From an uncultured Tateyamaria sp. (GTDB lineage Bacteria; Pseudomonadota; Alphaproteobacteria; Rhodobacterales; Rhodobacteraceae), in assembly GCF_947497045.1 (NCBI RefSeq), contig NZ_CANMEU010000005.1, positions 1 through 64,000 on the forward strand: DNA of 64,000 bases, given 5' to 3'. The first letter of the stretch is position 1. Each line of letters opens with the position of its first letter. Shown here piece after piece: positions 8,021-16,270 of this stretch. The notes below the pieces were generated by a model. That model did no database searches, had not been told where the DNA came from, and saw only the letters and a list, made by a program, of their open reading frames with translations. The translations under genes were made by a program, and so were the position numbers.

Positions 8021-9955
8021 ATGAGCCAGACGTCGGATCAGATGGAGTTGCGCGAGGCGGAGATCGTTGCGCATTACCCGGTGGCTTTGGCGCTGTTGCA
8101 AGGGTTTGATCATGCGCCGCGGATCGGCAAGGCAGAGGTTGCTGCCGCGCCTGAGCGGTCGTCGGGCATCGGGACGCGCCGCCGATTTCGGACCACGACA
8201 CCGGGTTTGGTGACCCGTCGGTCGGTTCCCACGGGTGCGGTGCAATTGATGGCAACAATTGAGGGCGCGGATGATGACGACGCCTTGATCTCTGCGGTGC
8301 AGGCGACGGTTTTGACTGCGCTGCGCCGGGCGGTGTCGATTGCGCTGGCTGTGGCCGAGAACTATGCGTCGGTGTCCAGGTTGGGTGATCTCAAACGCGC
8401 CAATCTTGAGGGGGCTTTGCCTGCCGCACGCAAGGCTGAGTTTGCCGAATTGCTGGCGGCGGAGGCGTTGATCACCCTTTATGTCTTTGCCAACGCAACC
8501 GCTTATCTGCTGTCGACACACCAGTCTGAAACGATCGTAGAGGTGGGCGAGGTCGAAGAGGTGCTGACCGACAACGGCCAAACCGCCCTGCATGGAGCCT
8601 TGTGGGAACTTGACCGCGATATTGAAACCCATGCGCCGGATGACGTGCATCTGGTGGCTTGCGTGGCGGCCTATGCCGAGGCGTTGATGGAAAAGGTTTC
8701 CTTGCGCGCCCAGACCGCCCCCCGGCTTGAGGCATTCCTGACTGCAAGCTGGCATGTCGAGGCGGATGATTTCACCGTTCAAGGGTTTTCGCCTGCCTCA
8801 AAGGCAAAGTCATCCACCCTGACCATGACCTTCAAGAAGCCCCACGAGGTCGTGGGCAACCACATCGCCAAATATCAGGCCATGAAACTGGCCAAGATGC
8901 TGATGGCCTACGATTTTGGTCGCCGTCTGAACCCGTTTGCGGAACTGGGCGGGTTCATCTTTACCTTCATGGGCGATGGCAAGCCGGGCACGGGCAAGAC
9001 GACGCTGATCCAGATGATGGCCGGGTTGTTGAACGACTACTGTCAGGTCGCCGGCTATCCGTTTCGCTATCAGAACCTGTCAACCGACAACATTGACAGC
9101 TATCAGGGCAAGTCGGGTCAGAATGCCAAGGCGTTCATCAATAATGTGCTTGATCCGTCCGTGATTGGCTTTGGTACGATTGACGATATCGACCAGCTTG
9201 CGGGTAAGCGGGGGGACCGGCAATCCAGTGCCGGGCAACTCGAAATCACCGCTGTGCTGATGGAAAGCTTTGCGGGGGCCAACACCGTTGTGCGCGGCAA
9301 TTGCACCTTTGGCATGTTCTCGAACTATCCCGAAAATGTAGATGATGCGCTGCGCCAGCGGGCCGGGGCGCGGTTTCTGGTCGACGGGCCGCAAACGCGT
9401 GAGGACTACATCGATATCCTCTATCTGTTGATGGGCAAGAACCACGACATCCCCTTGGGCGCGCATGAGGTATTTTCAGCGCAAGAGATCAAGAAGGCGG
9501 TCGCCGCCAGTTTTGACTCGCATTCCCGCCCGCATGAGCCGGGGTTGATGGAGGTGTTTGATCGGGTGGATGCACAGATTGGCACGCTTGATACGATTGC
9601 GAAACTGGGCACCTACCTGAAGGCGATCCAGGAAGCGGATGAACGGTTCACGGGCCGCGCGATCAAGAACATCACGGATGCAGTCAAGGTCAGGGCCATG
9701 GACTTTGAGTTGCCTGACGAGTGGATGGAGGACCCCGAGCTGTTCCTGTTCCGCGATTATGACACCAAGAAGTCAATGATTTCCGAGCTGCGGGTGCCAA
9801 TTACCGTCGACATGGTGGTGCAGGAAATCAACCGCTACGCCGACAGCGAATTCCGCTATGCGGACAAGTCGGATGAGGTGGCGATTGATGCAATGGTGCG
9901 CGACTTTGGGCGGCAGGAAGAGGCGAAGAAACGGTGGCTGGGGGGCAAGGCGTGA
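8021..9955 (+). CDS. AAA+ ATPase of the putative envelope operon
   Basis: 644 residues from an ATG with AGGA 6 bases upstream. The AAA+ module covers about residues 290-560: Walker A GDGKPGTGKTT (318-328), Walker B with FGTIDDID (D388-D389), a sensor-1 region (FGMFSNYPENVDDAL), and RQRAGARF (445-452) in the position of arginine fingers, as in classic-clade AAA proteins (Vps4/FtsH-like). The first ~290 residues match no domain I know. No membrane segment. It probably remodels or disassembles a partner polymer, by analogy to Vps4 with ESCRT-III. The stop overlaps the next ATG (TGATG). Confidence 0.9.
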   Translation: MSQTSDQMELREAEIVAHYPVALALLQGFDHAPRIGKAEVAAAPERSSGIGTRRRFRTTTPGLVTRRSVPTGAVQLMATIEGADDDDALISAVQATVLTALRRAVSIALAVAENYASVSRLGDLKRANLEGALPAARKAEFAELLAAEALITLYVFANATAYLLSTHQSETIVEVGEVEEVLTDNGQTALHGALWELDRDIETHAPDDVHLVACVAAYAEALMEKVSLRAQTAPRLEAFLTASWHVEADDFTVQGFSPASKAKSSTLTMTFKKPHEVVGNHIAKYQAMKLAKMLMAYDFGRRLNPFAELGGFIFTFMGDGKPGTGKTTLIQMMAGLLNDYCQVAGYPFRYQNLSTDNIDSYQGKSGQNAKAFINNVLDPSVIGFGTIDDIDQLAGKRGDRQSSAGQLEITAVLMESFAGANTVVRGNCTFGMFSNYPENVDDALRQRAGARFLVDGPQTREDYIDILYLLMGKNHDIPLGAHEVFSAQEIKKAVAASFDSHSRPHEPGLMEVFDRVDAQIGTLDTIAKLGTYLKAIQEADERFTGRAIKNITDAVKVRAMDFELPDEWMEDPELFLFRDYDTKKSMISELRVPITVDMVVQEINRYADSEFRYADKSDEVAIDAMVRDFGRQEEAKKRWLGGKA

Positions 9956-10170
9956 TGTCTGACTATGCGCTGCTCGCAGGTGTGACAGTTGCCGGCAAAC
10001 AGGGGGCAAATAGAAAGACTGATCGCTTGTGGTTGCAATCGGGGTTCTGGGCCAGTGTCGGTTTTGCGGTATTGTACTCTGGCTTTCTATCACTGACGAC
10101 CTTGATCCCGGTCGCTATCTGTTTGTCGCTATCTATTTTGCCGTTGAGATTGTTGAGCCCGGCAAAATGA
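9955..10170 (+). CDS. Small membrane protein (71 residues)
   Basis: Starts at ATG 9955, overlapping the ATPase stop by one base (TGATG), so it is translationally coupled. A polar N-terminus of about 30 residues (MSDYALLAGVTVAGKQ...) is followed by two hydrophobic segments (FWASVGFAVLYSGFLSL and LIPVAICLSLSILPL). No family recognised. It may anchor the ATPase or neighbours at the membrane. The downstream 444-residue gene starts 13 bases after its stop. Confidence 0.6.
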   Translation: MSDYALLAGVTVAGKQGANRKTDRLWLQSGFWASVGFAVLYSGFLSLTTLIPVAICLSLSILPLRLLSPAK

Positions 10171-10183
10171 AAGAATTTTCCAA

Positions 10184-11518
10184 ATGATCCGCCTCATTCA
10201 ATCCGGCCTGATGTATGGCAACCTGTTCCACGTCGCTTCGCCTGCTTTGGTGGACCGCTATAACCGTGCCCTCAAGCATCTGACGGGGCGGACAACCACG
10301 CTGACCGATTTCTATATTGATATCTCAGGCTTTTCGCCTGAGGTGGGGAATGATCTGAACGATCCGCTGTATCTCAACCACAATGGGGTCAATCGACAGT
10401 TCATCCTGCTGAGCACGGAGCAGCACAATTGCCCGCTGCTGGATGCCAAATTCTCGACCTCTCTGCCAATCCTGCAACGGTTCATTGCGGAAAATGAGGC
10501 AGCGTTGTTCGCGCTTACGGCCCGCGATGCAGTGGCCGGAGAGTTGATCAATTCGGTCTATGACCTGAAGGATCCCAAGCGGTTGTTTGACATTCGCGCC
10601 ATCACGGTGGAGGCGGATACGACCATGGGCACGGTGCGCAATGCGGCTGATCTTGCGGCCAAGGTCGACACGTTTCTGACCGAAGAGGATGCGTGGTTTG
10701 ACGATGTGCTGATCGGTGAGATGATCACGCTTGCGGGTCAAACCGGGGATGTGACGCGCAATCCTGTGAAGCTGAAACCGCTGAAGGTGGAGCAGGGTAA
10801 TTTCTGGACGGCGCATTTCGGCGGGCTTTATGTGTTCCAGTCGGTTGATCACCCGGCCACCATCGCAGTCGGGGACAAGCCCGAGGACCTGCCCACCAAG
10901 TACACCTTCGATCTGACCCAGCGGAACCGGATCGCCAAATTCCTTGAGTTCAACGATCTGGTCGAGCCCGTGGTCAAGGCGCGCGGCATTGATGGGGCGG
11001 CGATCCTGCGCCAGAAGATGGACTTTATCCTTGTCGCGACCGTGACGGCGGCGGGTGTGGATCTGGCAGGCACCGCGCGGCGCGATATGCGGATGTTGGC
11101 GCGACGGTACTCGGATCTGTTGCCAGAGGCGTTTCACGGGTTGGCCGCGCTGGTGAACTGGGCGGAAAACGGTGGGTCGTGGCCGCGCATTTCCTCCGAT
11201 CACCCGGCCTATTTCTATACGCTGCGGGCGGCGGATACGCCGGATCATGCGCTGGTGAACATGTTGTTGTCAGAGTTGTCACCGCTTGATGTGCGGCAGT
11301 TGTTCATCTGCCACAAACAGGCATTCTATGCGGCCTATGCCACATGGCCCGAGCGGCAGAAGGAATATGTCGCGCGCTATCTCGAAGCCGAGTACAAGGC
11401 CGACAAGGCGGGTGCGCGCGAGGCGTTGTTCGGTCACGACGCGCCTTTGTCGGAACCGCAACCCAAGTCTCGGGACCTGATCGAACGCGTCGGGCCATGG
11501 GGCGCTGTGAGGAGGTAG
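10184..11518 (+). CDS. Uncharacterised soluble protein (444 residues) of the AAA+ operon
   Basis: Begins MIRLIQSGLMYGNLFHVASP. No signal peptide or membrane segment. Contains a regular alpha/beta region with DLTQRNRIAKFLEFNDLVEP near residue 240 and FICHKQAFYAAYATWPERQKE near the C-terminus. No known catalytic motif is visible. NCBI-style annotations probably treat this as a lineage-restricted domain of unknown function, which I cannot name with certainty. Its steady company with the AAA+ gene and the DUF1523 gene in one operon suggests a dedicated component of the same machine. Confidence 0.8.
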   Translation: MIRLIQSGLMYGNLFHVASPALVDRYNRALKHLTGRTTTLTDFYIDISGFSPEVGNDLNDPLYLNHNGVNRQFILLSTEQHNCPLLDAKFSTSLPILQRFIAENEAALFALTARDAVAGELINSVYDLKDPKRLFDIRAITVEADTTMGTVRNAADLAAKVDTFLTEEDAWFDDVLIGEMITLAGQTGDVTRNPVKLKPLKVEQGNFWTAHFGGLYVFQSVDHPATIAVGDKPEDLPTKYTFDLTQRNRIAKFLEFNDLVEPVVKARGIDGAAILRQKMDFILVATVTAAGVDLAGTARRDMRMLARRYSDLLPEAFHGLAALVNWAENGGSWPRISSDHPAYFYTLRAADTPDHALVNMLLSELSPLDVRQLFICHKQAFYAAYATWPERQKEYVARYLEAEYKADKAGAREALFGHDAPLSEPQPKSRDLIERVGPWGAVRR

Positions 11519-11521
11519 GAT

Positions 11522-11785
11522 ATGGCTTTGATCCGATTGTTTTTTATCGCCTTTGTGGTGCTCAGCATCGTTTACCTCAGCCTGTCGCTGTATTCCCGAT
11601 CGCGGGCGCGTGACCGGCTGGAGGGTGAATGGGACGAAAGTGACAAGACTATGCCGCGCGACGCCTTTGTGCGCGAAGGTTTGCAGGACTATGACGGATC
11701 ACTACGCCGTAAACTGATTTGGGGGGTTTATATCGTGCCTATGGCGCTGGTGTGCCTTACCATCTATCTCGTGAACTTTGCCTGA
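11522..11785 (+). CDS. Small two-helix membrane protein (87 residues)
   Basis: MALIRLFFIAFVVLSIVYLS forms one helix, and a second lies near the C-terminus (IWGVYIVPMALVCLTIYLV). The ~40-residue polar loop between them contains acidic and arginine residues (RLEGEWDESDKTMPRDAFVR). It starts 3 bases after the preceding stop and is followed closely by the DUF1523 gene; both helices probably place the loop on one face of the inner membrane. Function unknown. Confidence 0.75.
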   Translation: MALIRLFFIAFVVLSIVYLSLSLYSRSRARDRLEGEWDESDKTMPRDAFVREGLQDYDGSLRRKLIWGVYIVPMALVCLTIYLVNFA

Positions 11786-11797
11786 TTGGGGACGTTG

Positions 11798-12445
11798 ATG
11801 CGCTACATCGGTTGGACTTTGCTGATTATTTTCTGGGTCGGGTTGGGGGCATTTCTGCATTACACGCTGCCGCAGCGCGATATCGTGCGCTTCGTCAACA
11901 CTTATGAGGAACGCCAGGATCTAAGCGATTGGACCCGCATGTTCTGGTCGCGCCCGGACGAACAGTCTGACACGCTGGTCAACCGCGATGTTCAGTTCCT
12001 GCAAGCGGTTCGTGCCAATGGTCAACCTGTTGTCTATCGCAACGAGGACACGGGCTGGAGCTGGCCGCCCTATTTCAAATTCGACACCGCCAACCTTTAT
12101 ACCGAGGCCAATGATGCGGTTTCGACGCGTGCTGCCCCGGAATGGTACGTCATCACCCATTACGGGTGGCGCAATGAATTCCTGACGGTGTTTCCCAATG
12201 CGATTTCGATCCGCGCGGTGGAAGGGCCGGATGCGTCCAAGGGTATCCTATGGGTGAACATTATTGTGCTGACCCTGCTGGCGGCCCTGTTCTATGGCAT
12301 TTGGGTGCGTTGGCGTCGGTTCCGCCGCGCGCGGATCGACCCAAAGATTGAGGAATTGCAGGACAGTTGGGAGGCCGCAGGAGACGCGGTTCAAGATCGG
12401 CGCGGTCGGTTCCGTCGCTGGTTGGGGACGTGGCAATCCAAGTGA
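11798..12445 (+). CDS. DUF1523 family membrane protein
   Basis: 215 residues from ATG 11798; an upstream TTG at 11786 is possible but weaker. One N-terminal membrane helix (YIGWTLLIIFWVGLGAFLHY), a ~120-residue domain probably on the periplasmic side with YRNEDTGWSWPPYFKFDTAN and WYVITHYGWRNEFLTVFPNA, then a second helix near residue 170 and a basic cytoplasmic tail. These motifs are typical of DUF1523, known mainly from Rhodobacterales; its role is undetermined. Last gene of the operon, followed 7 bases later by a palindromic repeat that may end transcription. Confidence 0.82.
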   Translation: MRYIGWTLLIIFWVGLGAFLHYTLPQRDIVRFVNTYEERQDLSDWTRMFWSRPDEQSDTLVNRDVQFLQAVRANGQPVVYRNEDTGWSWPPYFKFDTANLYTEANDAVSTRAAPEWYVITHYGWRNEFLTVFPNAISIRAVEGPDASKGILWVNIIVLTLLAALFYGIWVRWRRFRRARIDPKIEELQDSWEAAGDAVQDRRGRFRRWLGTWQSK

Positions 12446-12452
12446 CTGATGT

Positions 12453-12476
12453 GGGCGGAGGACACCTCCGCCTTAC
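12453..12476. repeat. Intergenic palindrome, GGCGGAGG type
   Basis: Core GGCGGAGGACACCTCCGCC with 8-base arms around ACA, followed by TTAC. It sits between the convergent DUF1523 and THUMP methyltransferase genes. One of eight copies of the same design in the window; probably a bidirectional transcription end or a REP-like element. Confidence 0.8.
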
Positions 12477-12480
12477 GGGT

Positions 12481-13611
12481 CTAGGGCAGTGGATCGGTGC
12501 GATACAATCGCACCCGCAAGCCGCCATGTGCGATTGTCGGCCCGTCCGGCAAGAACGGCAGATCGGTCGCTTTTGCCAGTCCGCCCTCGCTGGTTACGAT
12601 ACCAATCCGCCAGCCGCTGAACCGTTCGCGCAGAACTTGCCCGAGGCGTCCGTAAACGGGATACAACGCTTTTTTGTTGCCGATCCGCGCACCATAGGGC
12701 GGATTGACGATCACGATGCCGCGCGGCCCTTCAGGTGGGGTGATGTCGCCCGCGTTGGCGGTCTGGAACGTGACCAGATCAGAGACCAAGGCCCGTTCAG
12801 CGTTAGACGTGGCCATGCCTATGACACCTTGATCGCGGTCTGATCCGTAAAACCGCGCCTGCGGTGTGTTGCGTCGGTTGTGCATGCGCAGCGATTCCAA
12901 TGCGGTGGGATCAAAGCCTGCGAACTGCTCAAACGCGAAGCTGCGTGCGCGGCCTGGCTGAAGGTTTACCGCCATCTCTGCCGCTTCGATTACGAATGTG
13001 CCGGACCCGCACATCGGATCAAACACGGGTTGTGTGCCGTCAAAGCCGCACTGGTGCAGGAACATCGCGGCCAGCGTTTCGCGCATCGGGGCCTTGCCCA
13101 CCGCCGTTTTGTGGCCGCGCTTGTGCAGCGGGTTGCCGGACGTATCCACGCTGAGGATTACGCGATTGTCGTCAATGCGGATTTTGAGCGTCACGGGTGC
13201 ATCCGCTGCGACCTGCATTCCGGCGGTTTCGATCAAGGCGGTTTCGATCCGTTTGGTTGCTGCACCTGCGTGGTAGATCTTGGACCTGCGTGAGGTTGCG
13301 ACCTCGACCCGGATGGGGATATCTGCGCGCAGCACGTCACTCCACGGAAACTTGCGTGCGCGTTTGTCGAGCTGGGCCAGGTGAAAGGCCATGAAATCAC
13401 CGATCCGCACAAGAATGCGGGTGGCACCGCGCAGCTCAAGGTTGGCGCGCCAGACCTCGGGCCAGCCCCCAACCAGCGTGACTCCGCCAGGGGTGATATC
13501 GCGAACATCAAAGCCTGCGGTGCGGGCCTCGTCAGCCAGCGTGCCCTCAAGGCCAGGCAAGGTGATCGCAAACAGGGTGAGGGGCGCATCAACAGACATG
13601 AGCGTCTGCAT
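12481..13611 (-). CDS. THUMP-domain class I SAM-dependent RNA methyltransferase
   Basis: 376 residues. N-terminal THUMP/ferredoxin-like RNA-binding part (about 1-165), then a Rossmann methyltransferase domain with FDPMCGSGTFVIEAAEMAVN (SAM motif I) and the catalytic IVIVNPPYGARIG (NPPY) near residue 305. This matches the RlmL N-terminal/YpsC group that makes N2-methylguanosine in 23S rRNA; the RlmK half found in enterobacteria is absent. Start at 13611 is kept, but the ATG at 13599 is equally possible. Convergent with the DUF1523 operon and upstream-adjacent to the GT14 gene on the same strand. Confidence 0.88.
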   Translation of the reverse strand: MQTLMSVDAPLTLFAITLPGLEGTLADEARTAGFDVRDITPGGVTLVGGWPEVWRANLELRGATRILVRIGDFMAFHLAQLDKRARKFPWSDVLRADIPIRVEVATSRRSKIYHAGAATKRIETALIETAGMQVAADAPVTLKIRIDDNRVILSVDTSGNPLHKRGHKTAVGKAPMRETLAAMFLHQCGFDGTQPVFDPMCGSGTFVIEAAEMAVNLQPGRARSFAFEQFAGFDPTALESLRMHNRRNTPQARFYGSDRDQGVIGMATSNAERALVSDLVTFQTANAGDITPPEGPRGIVIVNPPYGARIGNKKALYPVYGRLGQVLRERFSGWRIGIVTSEGGLAKATDLPFLPDGPTIAHGGLRVRLYRTDPLP

Positions 13612-13657
13612 AAAGCGTCATGCGGCGGGGTTCGAGCGGTTTCTGGACCCGTCTCGG

Positions 13658-15235
13658 TCAGTCCGAAAACAGATAATCGGCTGATGCAACCTCGTGTGCC
13701 TTGTCGTCCGGCATCGTCAGGAAATTGGCCAACGCCTTGGTGTTGTCCTCAATGTCTGCGGATTCGCGGATACGGTTGAAATGTTCGAAATCGGCGTCGC
13801 GGATCCGGTCGGATTCAAACACCATGTCGTTGCGGATCGTTGGCAACAGCCGCTCAAGCGTTTCTTGCGAGGTCTGTTCGCCCGCCAGGCCGACGCGCAT
13901 TGCATGGCCCACAAGGTAGTCGTCGCTAAAGTCGCACTGGATTTCGAGCATGCGCGTGATGGATCGGTCGCCTGCAAAATCCTGCAACAGATCAAGGTTG
14001 CTGGGGTCCATGCACACGATCAGGCGGTCGGTTTCGTAATAATCAAACAACATCCGCATCAAAGCGCGCCGGTGCCGGGTACGTTTTTCAAGTGTCTTTT
14101 GGATGCCGCCCAGATCGGGCAGGGGCGTGTGCTCTTCGTTAAAGAGATACTCCATCGCGGGCACATTCGTAACCTGCCGGATACGTTCCAACAGGCGTTT
14201 GGCGACGTGCCACTTCTTGCAAATGATCACCAGCAGCTCGCGTTCACGACCCAACGTGCTTTCGGTTTCCCAGAATCGAGTGGCAAAGCGACGCCCGATC
14301 CGGCCCCGCCCGGTGAGGAACTTGAACAGGCTCGCGCCCTCGTTCGAAATCTGGAACTGCACATTTTCGGCCGCATAGAGCAGGCCAAGACGACGCTTGA
14401 GGTCATTGCTTTCGGCGCTGATCTTGCGGGCGAACAGGAAGTCCTGACTGAGCAGCAGGTCGTAGTGATCGTCGTAAAACGTCACGGGCATCCCGTAATC
14501 CGTGAACAGTAAAAAAGTCAGGGTGCGAGTGCGGATTTCGTCTTCGGGCACCACATGGCGCACGATGGTCTGAAAGAATGTCTCGTCCGGAATCCAGGTG
14601 CTGCGAAAAAACCGCATCACGTCGCGGCGCTGGCGGGTGAATTCCAGGACCCATTCGATGGTACGGCGGCGCAGGCACCACCATTGGCTGCCGATCTGCA
14701 CCTGAATGTCCGCCGGGATGTCACGGGTCAGGCCAAGGCGTCGTTGCGCGTTGAAGGCGGCGTAAAAGCGGCGCTTTTGGGTGCGTTCGTTGAAGAAATG
14801 GCGGTAGATCAACCGCTCTTCCTTCATGCCGGTCTTGATCCAGTCGCTTTCGAAATAATCAAAGCTCTCGATAAAATCGGCATCGTTTTCATCAAGAAAC
14901 TGGTGGGTGTATTCGGCGGATTTGATAGCCATGCAGTCGCCCGACAGCATGTAAAAATGGGTCGCTCGCGGGAACGCCTCAACCGCGCTTTCGACGGCGT
15001 AAAGGGTGGCCTGCACCAGGCTCCACTCTCCCCAGCCACATCGGATGCGACGGTGGGCAAAAGTGACGTTGGCGTTGTCCTTGAGGGCGGCGTGGATCTT
15101 GGCAAACTGGGCACTGTCAGAGCGTGCATCGAAGTGGATCGACATGTAATCGCCGGCTGTCGTCAGCCGTTCCGCCTGTTTGATAATGGCGTCCGGGTCT
15201 TTGTGACACAGAAGGATATAGGCGATTTTTGCCAT
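13658..15235 (-). CDS. GT14 core-2/I-branching-type glycosyltransferase with DUF5928 C-terminus
   Basis: 525 residues. N-terminal ~280 residues match the beta-1,6-N-acetylglucosaminyltransferase (GT14) fold: IAYILLCHKDPDAI, IHFDARSD, the CGWGEWSLVQAT motif, HFYMLSGDCMAIKS, and a GSQWWCLRRRTIEWV acceptor-side motif. The remaining ~230 residues correspond to DUF5928, seen as a fusion in Rhodobacterales. No signal peptide; probably acts on the cytoplasmic side. Divergent from a sulfotransferase gene with 141 bases between starts, so the pair may decorate the same surface glycan. Confidence 0.88.
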   Translation of the reverse strand: MAKIAYILLCHKDPDAIIKQAERLTTAGDYMSIHFDARSDSAQFAKIHAALKDNANVTFAHRRIRCGWGEWSLVQATLYAVESAVEAFPRATHFYMLSGDCMAIKSAEYTHQFLDENDADFIESFDYFESDWIKTGMKEERLIYRHFFNERTQKRRFYAAFNAQRRLGLTRDIPADIQVQIGSQWWCLRRRTIEWVLEFTRQRRDVMRFFRSTWIPDETFFQTIVRHVVPEDEIRTRTLTFLLFTDYGMPVTFYDDHYDLLLSQDFLFARKISAESNDLKRRLGLLYAAENVQFQISNEGASLFKFLTGRGRIGRRFATRFWETESTLGRERELLVIICKKWHVAKRLLERIRQVTNVPAMEYLFNEEHTPLPDLGGIQKTLEKRTRHRRALMRMLFDYYETDRLIVCMDPSNLDLLQDFAGDRSITRMLEIQCDFSDDYLVGHAMRVGLAGEQTSQETLERLLPTIRNDMVFESDRIRDADFEHFNRIRESADIEDNTKALANFLTMPDDKAHEVASADYLFSD

Positions 15236-15376
15236 TTTGGAAACTTAACTGCCTCTTTACCTGCTATTGTCTACGTAGATAAAGCTAAGGAGAGATTGAA
15301 TAAACCAGATTTCTTTGGTTTTTTGCGATCAGTGAAAGTCACACAGGGATGTGACGGTGTAAAAGGGACGAGCAGT

Positions 15377-16195
15377 ATGGGATTTCCCGGCACTTGGATG
15401 ACGGAAAGCGAGAGCGTAGTGTACCGGGTGGTGCCTAAATGCGCTTGCTCGACCATCGGGCAGATCATGTATTATTCGGATCATGGCACGTTTTTCGACG
15501 GTGACATTCACGATGCCAAGGGCGGCATGCACAAATGGGCTCTCGAGCAGAGCCAGCCGATCATCACCGAAAACGTGAAGGCCCACGAAAGCTACTCTTT
15601 CACCTGTGTGCGCAACCCCTACACGCGCATCCTCAGCTCGTTCTTTGATAAGATTTGCGGCATCCAGCGCAATGGCAAACGGTATCGGGGCAACCTTGTC
15701 CCGCTCTTGATCCAAAAGTACGGGATCGAAGTGGGCGGGGACGATGGCAAGCAGGAGTTTGATCAGGTCAAATCCTTCCGCCGGTTCCTGCTGTTTGCCC
15801 GTGACACCATTCGTTGGCGTCGCCCGATGGAGCCCGACATTCACTGGTCAGCCATGTCCGGCCATGTATCGACGTTCATCGTGAACGGTGGGCGCTATGA
15901 CAAGATCATCTGGACCGAAAAGTTCAACGAGGGGATGGAGGATGTGATGTCTGCCATTGAAACACCGCACAGTGTGAACATCGCCGACATTCCCCGTTTC
16001 AATGAAAGCGAGGGGCACGGGCCCAAACGGGCCCATCCGGTCGAAGATTACTTTGACGATCTGTCGATGCATCTGGTCTATGAAATCTTCAAACGTGATT
16101 TCGACCTGTTCAAGTACGACTTTGAAGACCCCAGCAACAAGATGCCGATTGGCGAGATTGATCTTGAGGAAGTGCACAAGAAACTGGGGGATTAA
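15377..16195 (+). CDS. Sulfotransferase family 2 (carbohydrate sulfotransferase-like)
   Basis: 272 residues from ATG 15377 (MGFPGTWMTESESVVYRVVP), with GGGACGAG upstream; an in-frame GTG at 15335 would add 14 residues. PAPS-binding motifs are visible: 5'-phosphosulfate loop VPKCACSTIGQIMYY near residue 20 and 3'-phosphate loop CVRNPYTRILSSFF near residue 75. It would transfer sulfate from PAPS to a sugar or related acceptor. The long open frame upstream of 15300 is antisense to the GT14 gene. The GT14 neighbour suggests a sulfated extracellular or surface polysaccharide. Confidence 0.85.
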   Translation: MGFPGTWMTESESVVYRVVPKCACSTIGQIMYYSDHGTFFDGDIHDAKGGMHKWALEQSQPIITENVKAHESYSFTCVRNPYTRILSSFFDKICGIQRNGKRYRGNLVPLLIQKYGIEVGGDDGKQEFDQVKSFRRFLLFARDTIRWRRPMEPDIHWSAMSGHVSTFIVNGGRYDKIIWTEKFNEGMEDVMSAIETPHSVNIADIPRFNESEGHGPKRAHPVEDYFDDLSMHLVYEIFKRDFDLFKYDFEDPSNKMPIGEIDLEEVHKKLGD

Positions 16196-16206
16196 GGCGT
16201 GAGACC

Positions 16207-16269
16207 GGGCGGACGACACGTCCGCCTTACGCGCCACATCAATCTGTAAGGCGGACGTGTCGTCCGCCC
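16207..16269. repeat. Pair of intergenic palindromes in exact inverted orientation
   Basis: Two 24-base copies (16207-16230 and 16246-16269) are exact reverse complements of each other; each has the core GGCGGACGACACGTCCGCC or its complement. The whole can fold as one long 24-bp hairpin with a 15-base loop or as two small ones. Lies between the convergent sulfotransferase and SGNH genes. Confidence 0.85.
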
Positions 16270-16270
16270 T

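Noticed and set aside
14555-15376. Long open frame upstream of the sulfotransferase
   Set aside because: Antisense to the GT14 gene; the PAPS-binding motifs begin only after 15377.
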